Positions 17,371 through 25,758 of a DNA stretch of 64,000 nucleotides are shown here, piece after piece (positions within the stretch are counted from its first letter, which is position 1; each line of letters opens with the position of its first letter). The translations under genes and the position numbers were made by a program. Below the pieces are notes generated by a model, which worked only from the letters and a program-made list of their open reading frames with translations, made no database searches and was not told where the DNA came from. Source of the stretch: Sinisalibacter aestuarii (lineage in GTDB: Bacteria; Pseudomonadota; Alphaproteobacteria; Rhodobacterales; Rhodobacteraceae); NCBI RefSeq assembly GCF_027923545.1, contig NZ_BROH01000008.1, positions 1-64,000 on the forward strand, given 5' to 3'.

Positions 17371-17997
17371 ATGTTCAGAGACCGACAGGATGCGGGCAAG
17401 CAACTCGCCGAGGCGCTGGCACAGCTCGATTTGCCGGACCCGGTGGTGCTTGCGCTGCCGCGGGGCGGCGTGCCCGTGGCCCTGCCCATCGCCCGGCGGC
17501 TGAACGCGCCGCTCGATCTGTTGCTGGTGCGCAAGATCGGCGTGCCGGGCAACGCCGAACTGGCCGCCGGGGCGGTGGTCGAGGGGGCGGAGCCGGTGTT
17601 CAACGCCGATGTGCTGCGCAGCTTCGGGCTGACCGAAGCGCGGCTGGCCGATGCGGTGGAGAGCAAGCGCGCCGAGATCGCCGCCCGCCGTAGGCTCTGG
17701 CTCGGGGCGCGGGCGCCGGTGCCGCGCGCGGGCAAGACGCTGATCGTCGTCGATGACGGCATCGCCACCGGCGCGACGATGCGCGCGGCGCTCTCGGGCC
17801 TTGTGGGGGCGGAGCCGGCCGCCATCGTTCTTGCCGTGCCCGTCGCCCCGCCCGAAACGCTCGCGGCGCTGGAGGCGCTGTGCACCAGCGCGGTATGCCT
17901 CGAAACGCCGGCCTTCTTCGGTGCGGTCGGCGCCCATTACGCGCGCTTCGACCAGGTGGCCGATGCGGCAGTGGCCGAGATGATCGGCGCGGCCTGA
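17371..17997 (+). CDS. Phosphoribosyltransferase-fold protein
   Basis: A 208-residue protein with the phosphoribosyltransferase signature [14 protein letters not shown] (about residues 125-138), which binds PRPP, and the N-terminal loop [15 protein letters not shown] that binds pyrophosphate. The [16 protein letters not shown] segment is typical of the small PRTase-like proteins often found near mscL or stress genes. The natural base is unknown. A plain ATG start is used with little ribosome-binding signal. Confidence 0.85.
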   Translation: MFRDRQDAGKQLAEALAQLDLPDPVVLALPRGGVPVALPIARRLNAPLDLLLVRKIGVPGNAELAAGAVVEGAEPVFNADVLRSFGLTEARLADAVESKRAEIAARRRLWLGARAPVPRAGKTLIVVDDGIATGATMRAALSGLVGAEPAAIVLAVPVAPPETLAALEALCTSAVCLETPAFFGAVGAHYARFDQVADAAVAEMIGAA

Positions 17998-18121
17998 TCC
18001 GGGCGGGGAAGTGCCGCCGGTTTTTCCCCGAAAGATTTGCGGTTGCCGCTCGCCTGTTTATGCTATCTTAACGCGAGTTAACGCCAACATTGGCGGAAAC
18101 GTTCTGGGTATGGGGACAGCA

Positions 18122-18553
18122 ATGCTTAAAGAATTCAAAGATTTCATCGCCAAGGGCAATGTCATGGACATGGCCGTCGGGATCATCATCGGCGCGGCGT
18201 TCACGGCCATCGTCACTTCGCTGGTCACTGACCTGATCAACCCGATCATCGGGCTGTTCACCGGTGGGCTCGACTTCACCAACAACTATGCCGTCCTGTC
18301 GGGCGACGTGACCGACGGCGCCTCGCTCGAAGCGGCGCGCGAAGCCGGGGCGGCGGTGTTTGCCTATGGCTCGTTCATCATGGCGATCATCAATTTCCTG
18401 ATCATCGCCTTCGTGGTGTTCATGCTGGTGCGCTACGTGAACAAGGTGAAAGACGCCGCCGTGAAGAAGGAAGAGGCCGCGCCCGAGGCGCCCGCAGGCC
18501 CCTCGGAGATCGACCTGCTCAAAGAAATCCGCGACTCGCTCGCCGCCAAATAA
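18122..18553 (+). CDS. mscL: Large-conductance mechanosensitive channel
   Basis: A 143-residue protein of the usual MscL size. It begins [21 protein letters not shown], with the gate helix [20 protein letters not shown] (TM1 pore helix), a periplasmic loop and TM2 [20 protein letters not shown], then a charged C-terminal helix. It opens under osmotic downshock. The start at 18122 is favoured over ATG at 18110 because GGGGA lies five bases before it and the family begins MLKEF. Confidence 0.96.
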   Translation: MLKEFKDFIAKGNVMDMAVGIIIGAAFTAIVTSLVTDLINPIIGLFTGGLDFTNNYAVLSGDVTDGASLEAAREAGAAVFAYGSFIMAIINFLIIAFVVFMLVRYVNKVKDAAVKKEEAAPEAPAGPSEIDLLKEIRDSLAAK

Positions 18554-18574
18554 ATGGCGCCCGGACTATCGGAA

Positions 18575-18599
18575 GGGGACGGCCCGCCGTCCCCTTTTT
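18575..18599 (+). terminator. Rho-independent terminator after mscL
   Basis: The inverted repeat ggggacggc...gccgtcccc with a tight loop is followed by ttttt (18595-18599), 22 bases after the mscL stop. Confidence 0.88.
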
Positions 18600-18672
18600 G
18601 GTGCCCGCTGCCGGGCGCCGGACCGATCGCGGCCCGCGGCGCGATCCCGAAACAAATCCGGCGATTTCCGCG

Positions 18673-18701
18673 TTGACACGCGCGGCGCGCAGGGCTATCT
18701 G
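18673..18701 (+). promoter_or_regulatory. Sigma-70-type promoter for tRNA-Met
   Basis: A consensus -35 TTGACA (18673-18678) is followed 17 bases later by TATCTG (18696-18701) as the -10. Transcription would start near 18709, just before the tRNA. Confidence 0.55.
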
Positions 18702-18717
18702 CCCCTTCACGGTGAAT

Positions 18718-18794
18718 GGCGTGGTAGCTCAGCTGGTTAGAGCACAGCACTCATAATGCTGGGGTCGGCGGTTCAAGTCCGCCCCACGCTACCA
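18718..18794 (+). tRNA. tRNA-Met (CAT), CCA encoded
   Basis: The 77-base sequence folds as a cloverleaf: acceptor stem GGCGTGG with CCACGCT (one G-T pair), D-arm with AGCTCAGCTGGTTAGAGC, anticodon loop CTCATAA with anticodon CAT, T-arm GGCGGTTCAAGTCCGCC, and CCA at 18792-18794. The anticodon-stem and variable-loop sequence (CACTCATAATG, TGGGGTC) match elongator tRNA-Met more than the tRNA-Ile2 that also carries CAT. Confidence 0.96.
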
Positions 18795-18810
18795 CCGGAT
18801 CTCCCCCCTT

Positions 18811-18860
18811 CATCTTGCCGGAAATATCCCGGGGGTGTGGGGGCAGAGCCCCCACCCGGC
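18811..18860 (-). repeat. Dispersed intergenic repeat, copy 1 (reverse orientation)
   Basis: On the minus strand this reads as a G/C-rich hairpin (gggggctctgccccc) followed by acacccccgggatattt, the arrangement also seen at 38523-38563 and 50767-50819. It lies at the end of the ald gene. Confidence 0.6.
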
Positions 18861-18861
18861 C

Positions 18862-19980
18862 TTACCTCCCCAAAGCCAGTTTTGCCGAGATCACGTCAAT
18901 CCCCTGCGCCATGCCCACCGGGTAGCAGGTGAGCTGCCCGGCATGGACGTTCAGCCCGTCGAGCAGGTGGGGATCGTCTTCGCAGGCCTGCCGCCAGCCC
19001 TTGTCGGCCAGCGCCAGCAGGAAGGGCAGGGTGGCATTGCCGAGCGCCAGCGTCGAGGTGCGGGCGACGGCGCCGGGCATGTTGGCCACGCAGTAGTGCA
19101 TGATCCCGTCCACCTCGTAGGTCGGGTCTTCATGGGTGGTGGCGTGGCTGGTCTCGAAGCAACCGCCCTGGTCGATGGCCACGTCCACCAGCGCGGCGCC
19201 TGGCTTCATCGTGCCCAGCATCTCGCGGGTGACGACCCTGGGCGCGGCGGCGCCGGGCACCAGCACCGCCCCGATCACCATATCGGCGCCGGCCACCAGT
19301 TCGGCGGTGAGGCCGGAGGAGGTGAAGCCGGTGGAAAATTCCTGGCGGAAGCCGTCATCGAGCTGGCGCAGGCGGGTGAGCGACTTGTCGAGCACCGTCA
19401 CATCGGCGCCCATGCCGGCGGCCACCCGGGCGGCTTGCGTGCCGACCACGCCGCCACCGATCACGACCACTTTCGCCGGGCCGACGCCGGGCACGCCGCC
19501 CATCAGCACGCCGCGCCCGCCATTGGCCTTCTGCAGTGTCCAGGCGCCGACCTGCGGCGCCAGCTTGCCGGCGACTTCCGACATCGGCGCGAGCAAGGGC
19601 AGCCGCCCGTCGGGATCGGTGACCGTTTCATAGGCGATTGCGGTCACGCCGCTCGCCAGCAGATCCCGGGTTTGTTCCGGGTCGGGCGCGAGGTGGAGGT
19701 AGGTAAACAGCACCTGTCCCTCGCGCAGCATCTTGCGTTCGCCGGCCTGTGGCTCCTTCACCTTCACGACGAGCTCGGCGCGGGCGAAGACCTCCTGCGC
19801 TGTCTCCGCCACCTGCGCGCCGACCGCGCGGTAATCGTCGTCGGTGAAGCCGGCACCGTTTCCCGCGCCGGTCTCGACCAGCACCGCGTGGCCGTGTGCG
19901 ATCACTTCGGCGGCGGCGCGTGGCGTGAGGCCGACGCGGAACTCCTGTGGTTTGATTTCTTTCGGGCAACCGATGAGCAT
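18862..19980 (-). CDS. ald: Alanine dehydrogenase
   Basis: A 372-residue protein of the usual length. It begins MLIGCPKEIKPQEFRVGLTP, matching the Ald N-terminus with its pyruvate-binding Arg/Lys; the NAD-binding motif lies in VVVIGGGVVGTQAARVAAGMGADVTVLD, and HxxxxDxAIDQGG is present as DVAIDQGGCFETSHATTHEDPTYEVDGI. It interconverts alanine and pyruvate with ammonia. The start at 19980 has a GGAGG site five to nine bases upstream. It is divergent from the Lrp-type regulator. Confidence 0.97.
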   Translation of the reverse strand: MLIGCPKEIKPQEFRVGLTPRAAAEVIAHGHAVLVETGAGNGAGFTDDDYRAVGAQVAETAQEVFARAELVVKVKEPQAGERKMLREGQVLFTYLHLAPDPEQTRDLLASGVTAIAYETVTDPDGRLPLLAPMSEVAGKLAPQVGAWTLQKANGGRGVLMGGVPGVGPAKVVVIGGGVVGTQAARVAAGMGADVTVLDKSLTRLRQLDDGFRQEFSTGFTSSGLTAELVAGADMVIGAVLVPGAAAPRVVTREMLGTMKPGAALVDVAIDQGGCFETSHATTHEDPTYEVDGIMHYCVANMPGAVARTSTLALGNATLPFLLALADKGWRQACEDDPHLLDGLNVHAGQLTCYPVGMAQGIDVISAKLALGR

Positions 19981-20019
19981 GAAAACCTCCCTTTCCTTCT
20001 GCCGCCAATCTGCGCCGGA

Positions 20020-20031
20020 ATTTGCGCAAAT
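20020..20031. promoter_or_regulatory. Palindrome ATTTGCGCAAAT between ald and the Lrp-type regulator
   Basis: A perfect 12-bp palindrome in the 137-base divergent region; A/T-rich ends around a GC-core are usual for Lrp/AsnC operators. It is 40 bases before the ald start and about 87 before the regulator start. Confidence 0.5.
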
Positions 20032-20117
20032 GCTTTGACAATATTGCGATCCGCGGGCATGGCCTGTGGTGAAAACTTCGAAAAATCTGCAGCCGATTGA
20101 AAGGATCTTCACCAAAC

Positions 20118-20576
20118 ATGGATTTGGATAGCATGGACCGCCGTATTCTGACCGTTCTGCAAAAGAGCGGTCGAATGTCGAACGCCGATCTTTCCGAACG
20201 GGTCAATCTCTCGGCCTCGGCCTGCCACCGGCGGGTGCAGCGGCTGGAGAAAGAGGGCTATATCAGCGATTACGTCGCACTGGTGAATCCGCGCCGGATC
20301 GGGCTGCCCACCACTGCCTTTGTCGAAATCACCCTGTCGGGCCAGGCCGACGAATTGCTCGACGCCTTCGAGCGCGAGGTGGCCCGGGTGCCGGAAGTGC
20401 TGGAATGCCACCTGATGGCGGGCAAGTCCGATTATCTGCTGAAGGTCGTGGCGCAGGATACCGACGATTTCGCCCGTATCCACCGCCAGAAGCTCGCCCG
20501 GTTGCCCGGTGTGCTGGGGATGCAATCGAGCTTCGCGCTGCGCACGGTGTTCAAAACCACGGCGCTGCCGGTCTAG
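20118..20576 (+). CDS. Lrp/AsnC-family transcriptional regulator (likely controls ald)
   Basis: A 152-residue protein with the N-terminal helix-turn-helix (MDRRILTVLQKSGRMSNADLSERVNLSASACHRRVQRLEKEGYI) and the C-terminal RAM effector domain with LTLSGQADELLDAFEREVARVPEV-type strands. Such regulators next to and divergent from ald usually activate it when alanine is present (established in several bacteria). The start at ATG 20118 is preferred to TTG 20097, which overlaps less coding-like sequence; an AAAGGA lies 12 bases upstream. It ends 4 bases into the MFS gene on the other strand. Confidence 0.93.
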   Translation: MDLDSMDRRILTVLQKSGRMSNADLSERVNLSASACHRRVQRLEKEGYISDYVALVNPRRIGLPTTAFVEITLSGQADELLDAFEREVARVPEVLECHLMAGKSDYLLKVVAQDTDDFARIHRQKLARLPGVLGMQSSFALRTVFKTTALPV

Positions 20577-21823
20577 GCGGCGGCAAGGCCATCCGGCCCG
20601 CGGTCGAGCGGCTTTTCGCGGATCGGCAGGTGGATCAGCGCCGAGAAGGTGCCCACGCCGACGCCGATCCACCAGACGAAGGTGTAATCCCCGGTCAGGT
20701 CATACATCCGGCCGCCCAGCCAGACGCCGAGGAAACTGCCGAGCTGGTGCGAGAAAAAGACGATGCCATAGAGCGTGCCCATGTAGCGCAGCCCGTAGAT
20801 ATGCGCGATGAGGCCAGAGGTGAGAGGCACGGTGGCAAGCCAGAGGCTGCCCATCGAGATCGAGAACAGCACCACGCTGGTGGGGGTGATCGGAAAGATG
20901 ATGAACAGCGCCGCAATCACCGTGCGCGCGGCGTAGATTCCGGCGAGCAGGTATTTCTTCGGCAGCCGGTTGCCAAGTGCCCCCGCCGCCAGCGTGCCCG
21001 CGATGTTGGCGAGCCCGATCAGCGAGATCGAGACCGCGCCGAGCGCAGAGGTGGTCGCCACGCCGAGCGAGGCGAGCGTGCCCGACGGGTCGATCGCGCC
21101 GCACATCTCGGTGACGAAGGCGGGGAAATGGGCGGTGATGAAGGCAAGCTGATAGCCGCAGGAGAAGAAGCCGAGAAAGATCATCGTGTAGGACGGGTCG
21201 CGGAAGGCCGTTTTCAGCACCGTGCCGAGGCTCTCCTCCAGCTCCGCCTTGTTGGCGGTGGTGGGCGTGCGCATCATCGGCAGCAGGAGCAGGCTGCCGA
21301 GGATCACGGCGGCGAAGATGAAAAACACCTGTTGCCAGGGCATCAGTGAGAGCAACCATTCCGCCAGCGGGGCGCCAACCACCTGGCCCGCCGAGCCGGC
21401 TGCCGTCGCGACCGCGAGTGCCATCGAGCGGTGCCGGTCCGAGGCGGCGCGCCCGACCACGGCCAGGATCACCCCAAAGCCGGTGCCGGCGATGCCAAAG
21501 CCCACGGCAACTTCCAGCATCTGGTGCTGAAGCGGGGTGACGGCGTAGGCCGAGGCCACCAGCCCACCGGCATAGAGCAGCGCACCGAGGATGATCGCGC
21601 GCCGGTCGCCCAGCTTTTCGGCGAGGGCGCCGAAGATCGGCTGGCCGATGCCCCAGGCGAGGTTCTGGATGGCGATGGCGAGCGAGAACTCCGCCCGTGC
21701 CCAGCCGAACTCGCTGGCGATAGGGATCTGGAACACCCCGAAGCTCGCCCGAACGGCAAAACTCAGCATCAGAATGAGAGAGCCGGTGAAGAGCACCGGC
21801 GTGACAAGGCGCGCGCTGTTCAT
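20573..21823 (-). CDS. MFS transporter
   Basis: A 416-residue protein with twelve predicted membrane helices and the MFS loop GALAEKLGDRRAII (loop 2-3, G-x3-D-R-x-G-like). The pattern resembles the monocarboxylate/oxalate-formate antiporter branch (start MNSARLVTPVLFTGSLILMLSFAVRASFGVF). The substrate is not clear from the sequence. It is convergent with the Lrp regulator, the two stop regions overlapping by 4 bases. Confidence 0.88.
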   Translation of the reverse strand: MNSARLVTPVLFTGSLILMLSFAVRASFGVFQIPIASEFGWARAEFSLAIAIQNLAWGIGQPIFGALAEKLGDRRAIILGALLYAGGLVASAYAVTPLQHQMLEVAVGFGIAGTGFGVILAVVGRAASDRHRSMALAVATAAGSAGQVVGAPLAEWLLSLMPWQQVFFIFAAVILGSLLLLPMMRTPTTANKAELEESLGTVLKTAFRDPSYTMIFLGFFSCGYQLAFITAHFPAFVTEMCGAIDPSGTLASLGVATTSALGAVSISLIGLANIAGTLAAGALGNRLPKKYLLAGIYAARTVIAALFIIFPITPTSVVLFSISMGSLWLATVPLTSGLIAHIYGLRYMGTLYGIVFFSHQLGSFLGVWLGGRMYDLTGDYTFVWWIGVGVGTFSALIHLPIREKPLDRGPDGLAAA

Positions 21824-21909
21824 GATATTCTCCGTCGCGGCACGCTCGGCGATAAGCCCTGCCCCGTCAATCGCTTTTCAACCGCCGGCGCGGCTTGTAT
21901 GCGTGGAGC

Positions 21910-22992
21910 ATGAGCGAGACGATTGCCGAAATCTATGCCGCCCGCGTGGCGGATGGCGCCCTGCACCCCGACCCGGCGCAGGAGGCGGTTCTGCCGATGC
22001 TCGAAGACATCCGCCATCACCTCGAAACCACCAGGCTGAAGCGCAAGGGCATTCTCGGCGGGCTGTTTCACAAGCCGCAGGAGGTGCCGCAGGGGCTGTA
22101 TCTCTGGGGGGGCGTGGGGCGCGGCAAGTCGATGCTGATGGACCTGTTCGTCGGCCATCTGGATATTCCCGACAAGCGGCGGGTGCATTTTCATGCGCTG
22201 ATGCAGGAGGTGCATACGGGGATGCACGCGGCCCGCGCGAACGGCGTCGCGGATGCGCTGGCGCCGGTGGCCGAGAAGCTGGTGAAAGGCGTGCGCCTGC
22301 TGGCGCTCGACGAGATGCAGATCACCGATATCACCGATGCGATGATCGTCGGGCGGCTGTTCGAGAAGCTGTTCGAGGCCGGGGTGGTGGTGATCACCAC
22401 CTCCAACCGTCCGCCGGAAGAGCTTTACAAGAACGGGCTCAACCGCCAGCTTTTTCTGCCCTTCATCGACATGATCCGTGAGCGGCTCGTGGTGCATGAG
22501 CTGGTGAGCCCGAAGGATTACCGGCAAAACCGGCTGGCGGGTGCGCAGACCTATTTCACCCCGCTTGGCCCCGAGGCGCAGGCCGGGATCGACGCGATCT
22601 GGAAGAGCTTCACCAATCATGGCCAGCCGCGCCCGCTGGTGCTGACGGTGAAGGGGCGTGAGGTGGAGCTGCCTGCCGTTTGCTCCGGTGTGGCGCGGGC
22701 AAGCTTCTACGATCTCTGCGCCAGGCCGCATGGCCCGGCCGATTACCTCGCCATCGCCGAGGCGGTGCGGATGCTGATCCTTGAAAACATCCCGGCGCTG
22801 GGGCGCGGCAATTTCAACGAGGCGCGCCGGTTCGTGACGCTGATCGACGCGCTGTACGAGGCTCATGTGCGCCTGATCGCCTCGGCGGCGGCGGAGCCGG
22901 AATATCTCTATATCGAGGGCGAGGGGAGCTTCGAGTTCGAGCGCACCGCCTCGCGGCTGCGCGAGATGCAATCGGCGGATTGGGCGCGCTGA
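21910..22992 (+). CDS. zapE: AFG1/ZapE-family ATPase
   Basis: A ~360-residue P-loop ATPase. The Walker A LYLWGGVGRGKSMLMDLF, the Walker B LLALDEMQITDITDAMI, and the sensor region VITTSNRPPEELYKNGLNRQLFLPFID (characteristic of AFG1) are present. In E. coli ZapE binds the divisome and affects Z-ring constriction; mitochondrial AFG1 aids oxidase subunit turnover. The start is uncertain: ATG 21910 has a GGAG immediately upstream; ATG 21895 is five codons earlier. Confidence 0.95.
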   Translation: MSETIAEIYAARVADGALHPDPAQEAVLPMLEDIRHHLETTRLKRKGILGGLFHKPQEVPQGLYLWGGVGRGKSMLMDLFVGHLDIPDKRRVHFHALMQEVHTGMHAARANGVADALAPVAEKLVKGVRLLALDEMQITDITDAMIVGRLFEKLFEAGVVVITTSNRPPEELYKNGLNRQLFLPFIDMIRERLVVHELVSPKDYRQNRLAGAQTYFTPLGPEAQAGIDAIWKSFTNHGQPRPLVLTVKGREVELPAVCSGVARASFYDLCARPHGPADYLAIAEAVRMLILENIPALGRGNFNEARRFVTLIDALYEAHVRLIASAAAEPEYLYIEGEGSFEFERTASRLREMQSADWAR

Positions 22993-23000
22993 ACAGAAAA

Positions 23001-23025
23001 CCGCCCCGGCGAGGGGCCGGGGCGG
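23001..23025 (-). terminator. Hairpin with U-tract on the minus strand
   Basis: A perfect 10-bp repeat (23001-23010 with 23016-23025). On the minus strand it is followed by ttttctgttc; on the plus strand (zapE direction) there is no T-run, so it better fits a terminator for a minus-strand transcript. Confidence 0.55.
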
Positions 23026-23224
23026 CAGGTGCACCTTTCCGGGTCTTTTATGGGAGACGACAGCCCGGTGTCTGAAGTGGCGCGATCAGAGCGACCCCGC
23101 CGGTATTCGCTGCGCCCCTGACGGCGCTTTCGTTCTCGGCCCCTGCGATCCTGTTATGGCCTGTGTCGATCGCTTCGAAGCTTCGATGCCGTTGGTTCGT
23201 CTGGTGTGGGCGTATATCGGTGAT

Positions 23225-23238
23225 TTTGTGATCACAAA
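23225..23238. promoter_or_regulatory. Perfect palindrome TTTGTGATCACAAA
   Basis: A 14-bp perfect palindrome in the convergent gap; the same core GTGATCAC occurs at 23495-23502. It resembles operator sites of GntR- or CRP-family regulators, but the cognate protein cannot be named. Confidence 0.5.
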
Positions 23239-23352
23239 TTTCGGGAATACGCTCGTGAACCGCCGAACCTTCTTGTGTCCCCCTATCCCCTGTCCTGCTC
23301 GACAGGTTGGTGCCGTTTTTGGTTAGCCACCCGTTAATTCGATATGTCAACA

Positions 23353-23380
23353 TTTAGACTGAAGTGCTTGAATTCGTCAA
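23353..23380 (-). promoter_or_regulatory. Putative minus-strand promoter in the zapE-folC gap
   Basis: Read on the minus strand: TTGACG (23380 to 23375), a 16-base spacer, and TCTAAA (23358 to 23353). The start would be near 23346. It could drive a transcript ending at the hairpin 23001-23025. Confidence 0.4.
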
Positions 23381-23397
23381 TATAATGGGTTGACGAA
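23373..23397. promoter_or_regulatory. 8-bp inverted repeat flanking TATAATGGG
   Basis: TTCGTCAA at 23373-23380 and TTGACGAA at 23390-23397 flank a perfect TATAAT (23381-23386). It overlaps the -35 of the putative minus-strand promoter and would be well placed as an operator. Confidence 0.5.
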
Positions 23398-23539
23398 GAT
23401 GAAAATTGCCCTAATGCGCCAAAAATTGAGTCGCGCCAATGGGTTGAGTCGCTTTTCTGGGCGTGTGGCGTGCGGGCGGCGAAATTTTTTTCTTGTGATC
23501 ACGAACGGAATGCGGCGGATCCACGCGCAGAAGGGCGCG

Positions 23540-24814
23540 TCAGCCGTTCTCGCGAAGCACCTGTCCGGCGAGGTAGAGCGAGCCGCAAATCAGCAGCCGC
23601 GCCTGCGGATGATCGGCGGTAATCGCAGCGATGGCGCTGGCCACGTCCGGCGCCGTGCCGCTCCCGATCCCCGCGGCCGCGGCGATCCGGGCGGTCTCTT
23701 CCGCCGGCAGCGTTGCCGCTTCGCCGGGGATCGAAACGGCGGTGAGCGTGGCGGCATGGGGTGCGAGCGGGCGCATGAACCCGGCCACGTCCTTGGTGTT
23801 GAGCATGCCGCAGATCAGGTGCGTGGGCCGGTCGGGCAGGCGGGCCAGCACCCGCGCCAGCATCTCGCCCGCCGCCGGGTTGTGCCCGCCATCGAGCCAA
23901 AGCTCCGCCGCGCCCGCCGCCTCGACCAGCGGGCCGTGGCGCAGACGCTGCATCCGCGCGGGCCAGGTCACATCGGTCATCGCCGCGGCGCAGGCCGCTT
24001 CGCCGTAGCCGAGTGCGCGCAGCGCCGCCAGCGCCATCCCGGCATTGTCCACCTGGTGCTCGCCGATCAGGGCGGGCATCGGCAGATCGAGCAAGCCGGT
24101 TTCGTCCTGAAACACCAGCCGCCCGTGTTCTTCCCAGACATGCCAGTGCTGCCCGTGGGCAATCATCGGCGCGCCGAGCTTTGCCGCCCGCGCCTCGATC
24201 ACCTCCAGCGCCGCCTCTTCCTGCCGCCCGACGATCACCGGCACACCCGGCTTGATGATCCCGGCCTTCTCGCCCGCAATCGCCTCCAGCGTCTCGCCGA
24301 GAAACTGGGTGTGGTCGATGGAGACGGGGGTGATGATCGTCAGCGCCGGCTTGTCCACCACGTTGGTGGCGTCGAGCCGTCCGCCAAGCCCGACTTCGAG
24401 CAGCGTGTAATCGGCCGGTGTCTCGGCGAAGGCCATCAGCGCGGCAACGGTGGTGATCTCGAAATAGGTGATGTTGCCGCCGTCATTGGCGGCGTAGCAC
24501 CTGTCGAGCACTTCCGTCAGCGCGGCTTCGGAAATCAGCTCGCCCGCAAGCCGGATCCGCTCGTGAAACCGCGCCAGATGCGGGCTGGTATAGGCATGGA
24601 CCCGCTTGCCATCCCCTTCCAGCCCGGCGCGGATCATCGAGAGCGTGGACCCCTTGCCGTTGGTGCCGGCGATATGGATCACCGGCGGCAGGCGGCGTTC
24701 GGGGTGGCCGACAGCCGCGAGCAGCCGCCAGACACGGTCCAGCGTCAGGTCGATCACCTTGGGATGAAGCGCCATCATCCGGTCGAGGATGATGTCGGAG
24801 CCGGGGGCGCTCAC
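23540..24814 (-). CDS. folC: Bifunctional folylpolyglutamate synthase/dihydrofolate synthase
   Basis: A 424-residue Mur-ligase-fold protein with the ATP loop [10 protein letters not shown] (residues 48-57), the [11 protein letters not shown] block and the catalytic DGGHNPAA motif late in the chain. It adds glutamate to dihydropteroate and folates. It starts with ATG overlapping the accD stop by 4 bases, so it is translated with accD; such an accD-folC pair is a common arrangement. Confidence 0.97.
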   Translation of the reverse strand: MSAPGSDIILDRMMALHPKVIDLTLDRVWRLLAAVGHPERRLPPVIHIAGTNGKGSTLSMIRAGLEGDGKRVHAYTSPHLARFHERIRLAGELISEAALTEVLDRCYAANDGGNITYFEITTVAALMAFAETPADYTLLEVGLGGRLDATNVVDKPALTIITPVSIDHTQFLGETLEAIAGEKAGIIKPGVPVIVGRQEEAALEVIEARAAKLGAPMIAHGQHWHVWEEHGRLVFQDETGLLDLPMPALIGEHQVDNAGMALAALRALGYGEAACAAAMTDVTWPARMQRLRHGPLVEAAGAAELWLDGGHNPAAGEMLARVLARLPDRPTHLICGMLNTKDVAGFMRPLAPHAATLTAVSIPGEAATLPAEETARIAAAAGIGSGTAPDVASAIAAITADHPQARLLICGSLYLAGQVLRENG

Positions 24815-25731
24815 TCTTTCGCGGCCTCTTCGGCAGGGGCGGGGGCGGGCAGCGGCGCGGGCAGATCGCCCTTCACCGCCGGTGTGTCGCGCATGAGCAT
24901 CCGCAGGATGATGACGAGTTCGTCCTTGATCGCCTTGCGGTGGGTCACCCGGTCGAGCATCCCGTGGTCGAGCAGGTATTCGGCGCGCTGGAAGCCCTCG
25001 GGCAGCTTTTCGCGGATCGTCTGTTCGATCACGCGGGGGCCTGCGAAACAGATCAGCGCGTTGGGCTCGGCGATATGCACGTCGCCCAGCATCGCATAGC
25101 TTGCCGTCACCCCGCCGGTGGTGGGGTGGGTCAGCACGACGATATAAGGCAGCCCCGCCTCGCGCACCATCTCGACCGCCACGGTGGTGCGGGGCATCTG
25201 CATGAGCGAGAGAATCCCCTCCTGCATCCGCGCCCCGCCAGCGGCGGAAAACAGCACCAGCGGGCGCTTCAGCTTCACCGCGCGCTCGGCGGCGGCGATG
25301 ATCGCGTTGCCCACATACATGCCCATCGAGCCGCCCATGAAGGCGAAATCCTGCGCCGCGGCCACGATCGGCGTGCGCCCGATCTCGCCCTCGGCCACCA
25401 GCATCGCCTCTTTCTCGCCGGTCGCCTTCTGGGCGGCCTTCATCCGGTCGGGATAGCGTTTCTGATCCTTGAAATGCAGCGGATCGGCGACCGGCACGGG
25501 CACGTCGATCTCGGAAAAGATCCCGCCATCGAACAGTGCGGCGAACCGGTCGCGCGGGGTGATCGCCATGTGATGCTCACAGGAGGAACAGACATTCAGG
25601 TTTTGCTCAAGCTCGCGGTGGAACAGCATCTGCCCGCATTCGGGGCACTTGATCCACAGGTTCTCGGGCACTTCGCGGCGCGAGAAGAGCGAGTTGATCC
25701 GGGGCCGGACGTAGTTGGAAATCCAGTTCAT
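24811..25731 (-). CDS. accD: Acetyl-CoA carboxylase carboxyltransferase subunit beta
   Basis: A 306-residue protein with the zinc ribbon Cys29, Cys32, Cys48 and Cys51 (CPEC...CSSC), and the carboxyltransferase domain ([27 protein letters not shown]-type [18 protein letters not shown], and a GP-R-VIEQT block). It pairs with AccA to transfer the carboxyl group to acetyl-CoA. The start has an unremarkable context. folC follows directly and overlaps by 4 bases. Confidence 0.98.
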   Translation of the reverse strand: MNWISNYVRPRINSLFSRREVPENLWIKCPECGQMLFHRELEQNLNVCSSCEHHMAITPRDRFAALFDGGIFSEIDVPVPVADPLHFKDQKRYPDRMKAAQKATGEKEAMLVAEGEIGRTPIVAAAQDFAFMGGSMGMYVGNAIIAAAERAVKLKRPLVLFSAAGGARMQEGILSLMQMPRTTVAVEMVREAGLPYIVVLTHPTTGGVTASYAMLGDVHIAEPNALICFAGPRVIEQTIREKLPEGFQRAEYLLDHGMLDRVTHRKAIKDELVIILRMLMRDTPAVKGDLPAPLPAPAPAEEAAKE

Positions 25732-25758
25732 CGTTGGTCCTCGTCTGCTTGGCCCTAC

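Larger units (their letters stand above)
22993..23539. other. 547-base convergent intergenic region with palindromes and promoter-like elements
   Basis: This gap between the ends of zapE and folC is clearly more A/T-rich than its surroundings. No recognisable gene was found; a minus-strand 101-codon frame (23048-23353) has no ribosome-binding site and no family resemblance. Items visible: hairpin 23001-23025, palindrome 23225-23238, promoter-like elements on the minus strand at 23353-23380, an 8-bp inverted repeat 23373-23397, two copies of AATGGGTTGA and two of TTGAGTCGC (23384-23452), and a second GTGATCAC palindrome at 23495-23502. Confidence 0.6.

Noticed and set aside
14902-17937. A 1011-codon open frame antisense to pheT and the phosphoribosyltransferase gene
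   Set aside because: It is the shadow of high-GC coding on the other strand: amino acid composition is dominated by Arg, Gly, Ala and His, no family is matched, and both strand genes are certain.
23048-23353. 101-codon minus-strand frame in the zapE-folC gap
   Set aside because: No ribosome-binding site, ATG upstream of the only plausible start of transcription, and no family likeness.
23390-25099. 569-codon plus-strand frame across folC and accD
   Set aside because: Antisense to the folC/accD pair, composition typical of shadow translation.
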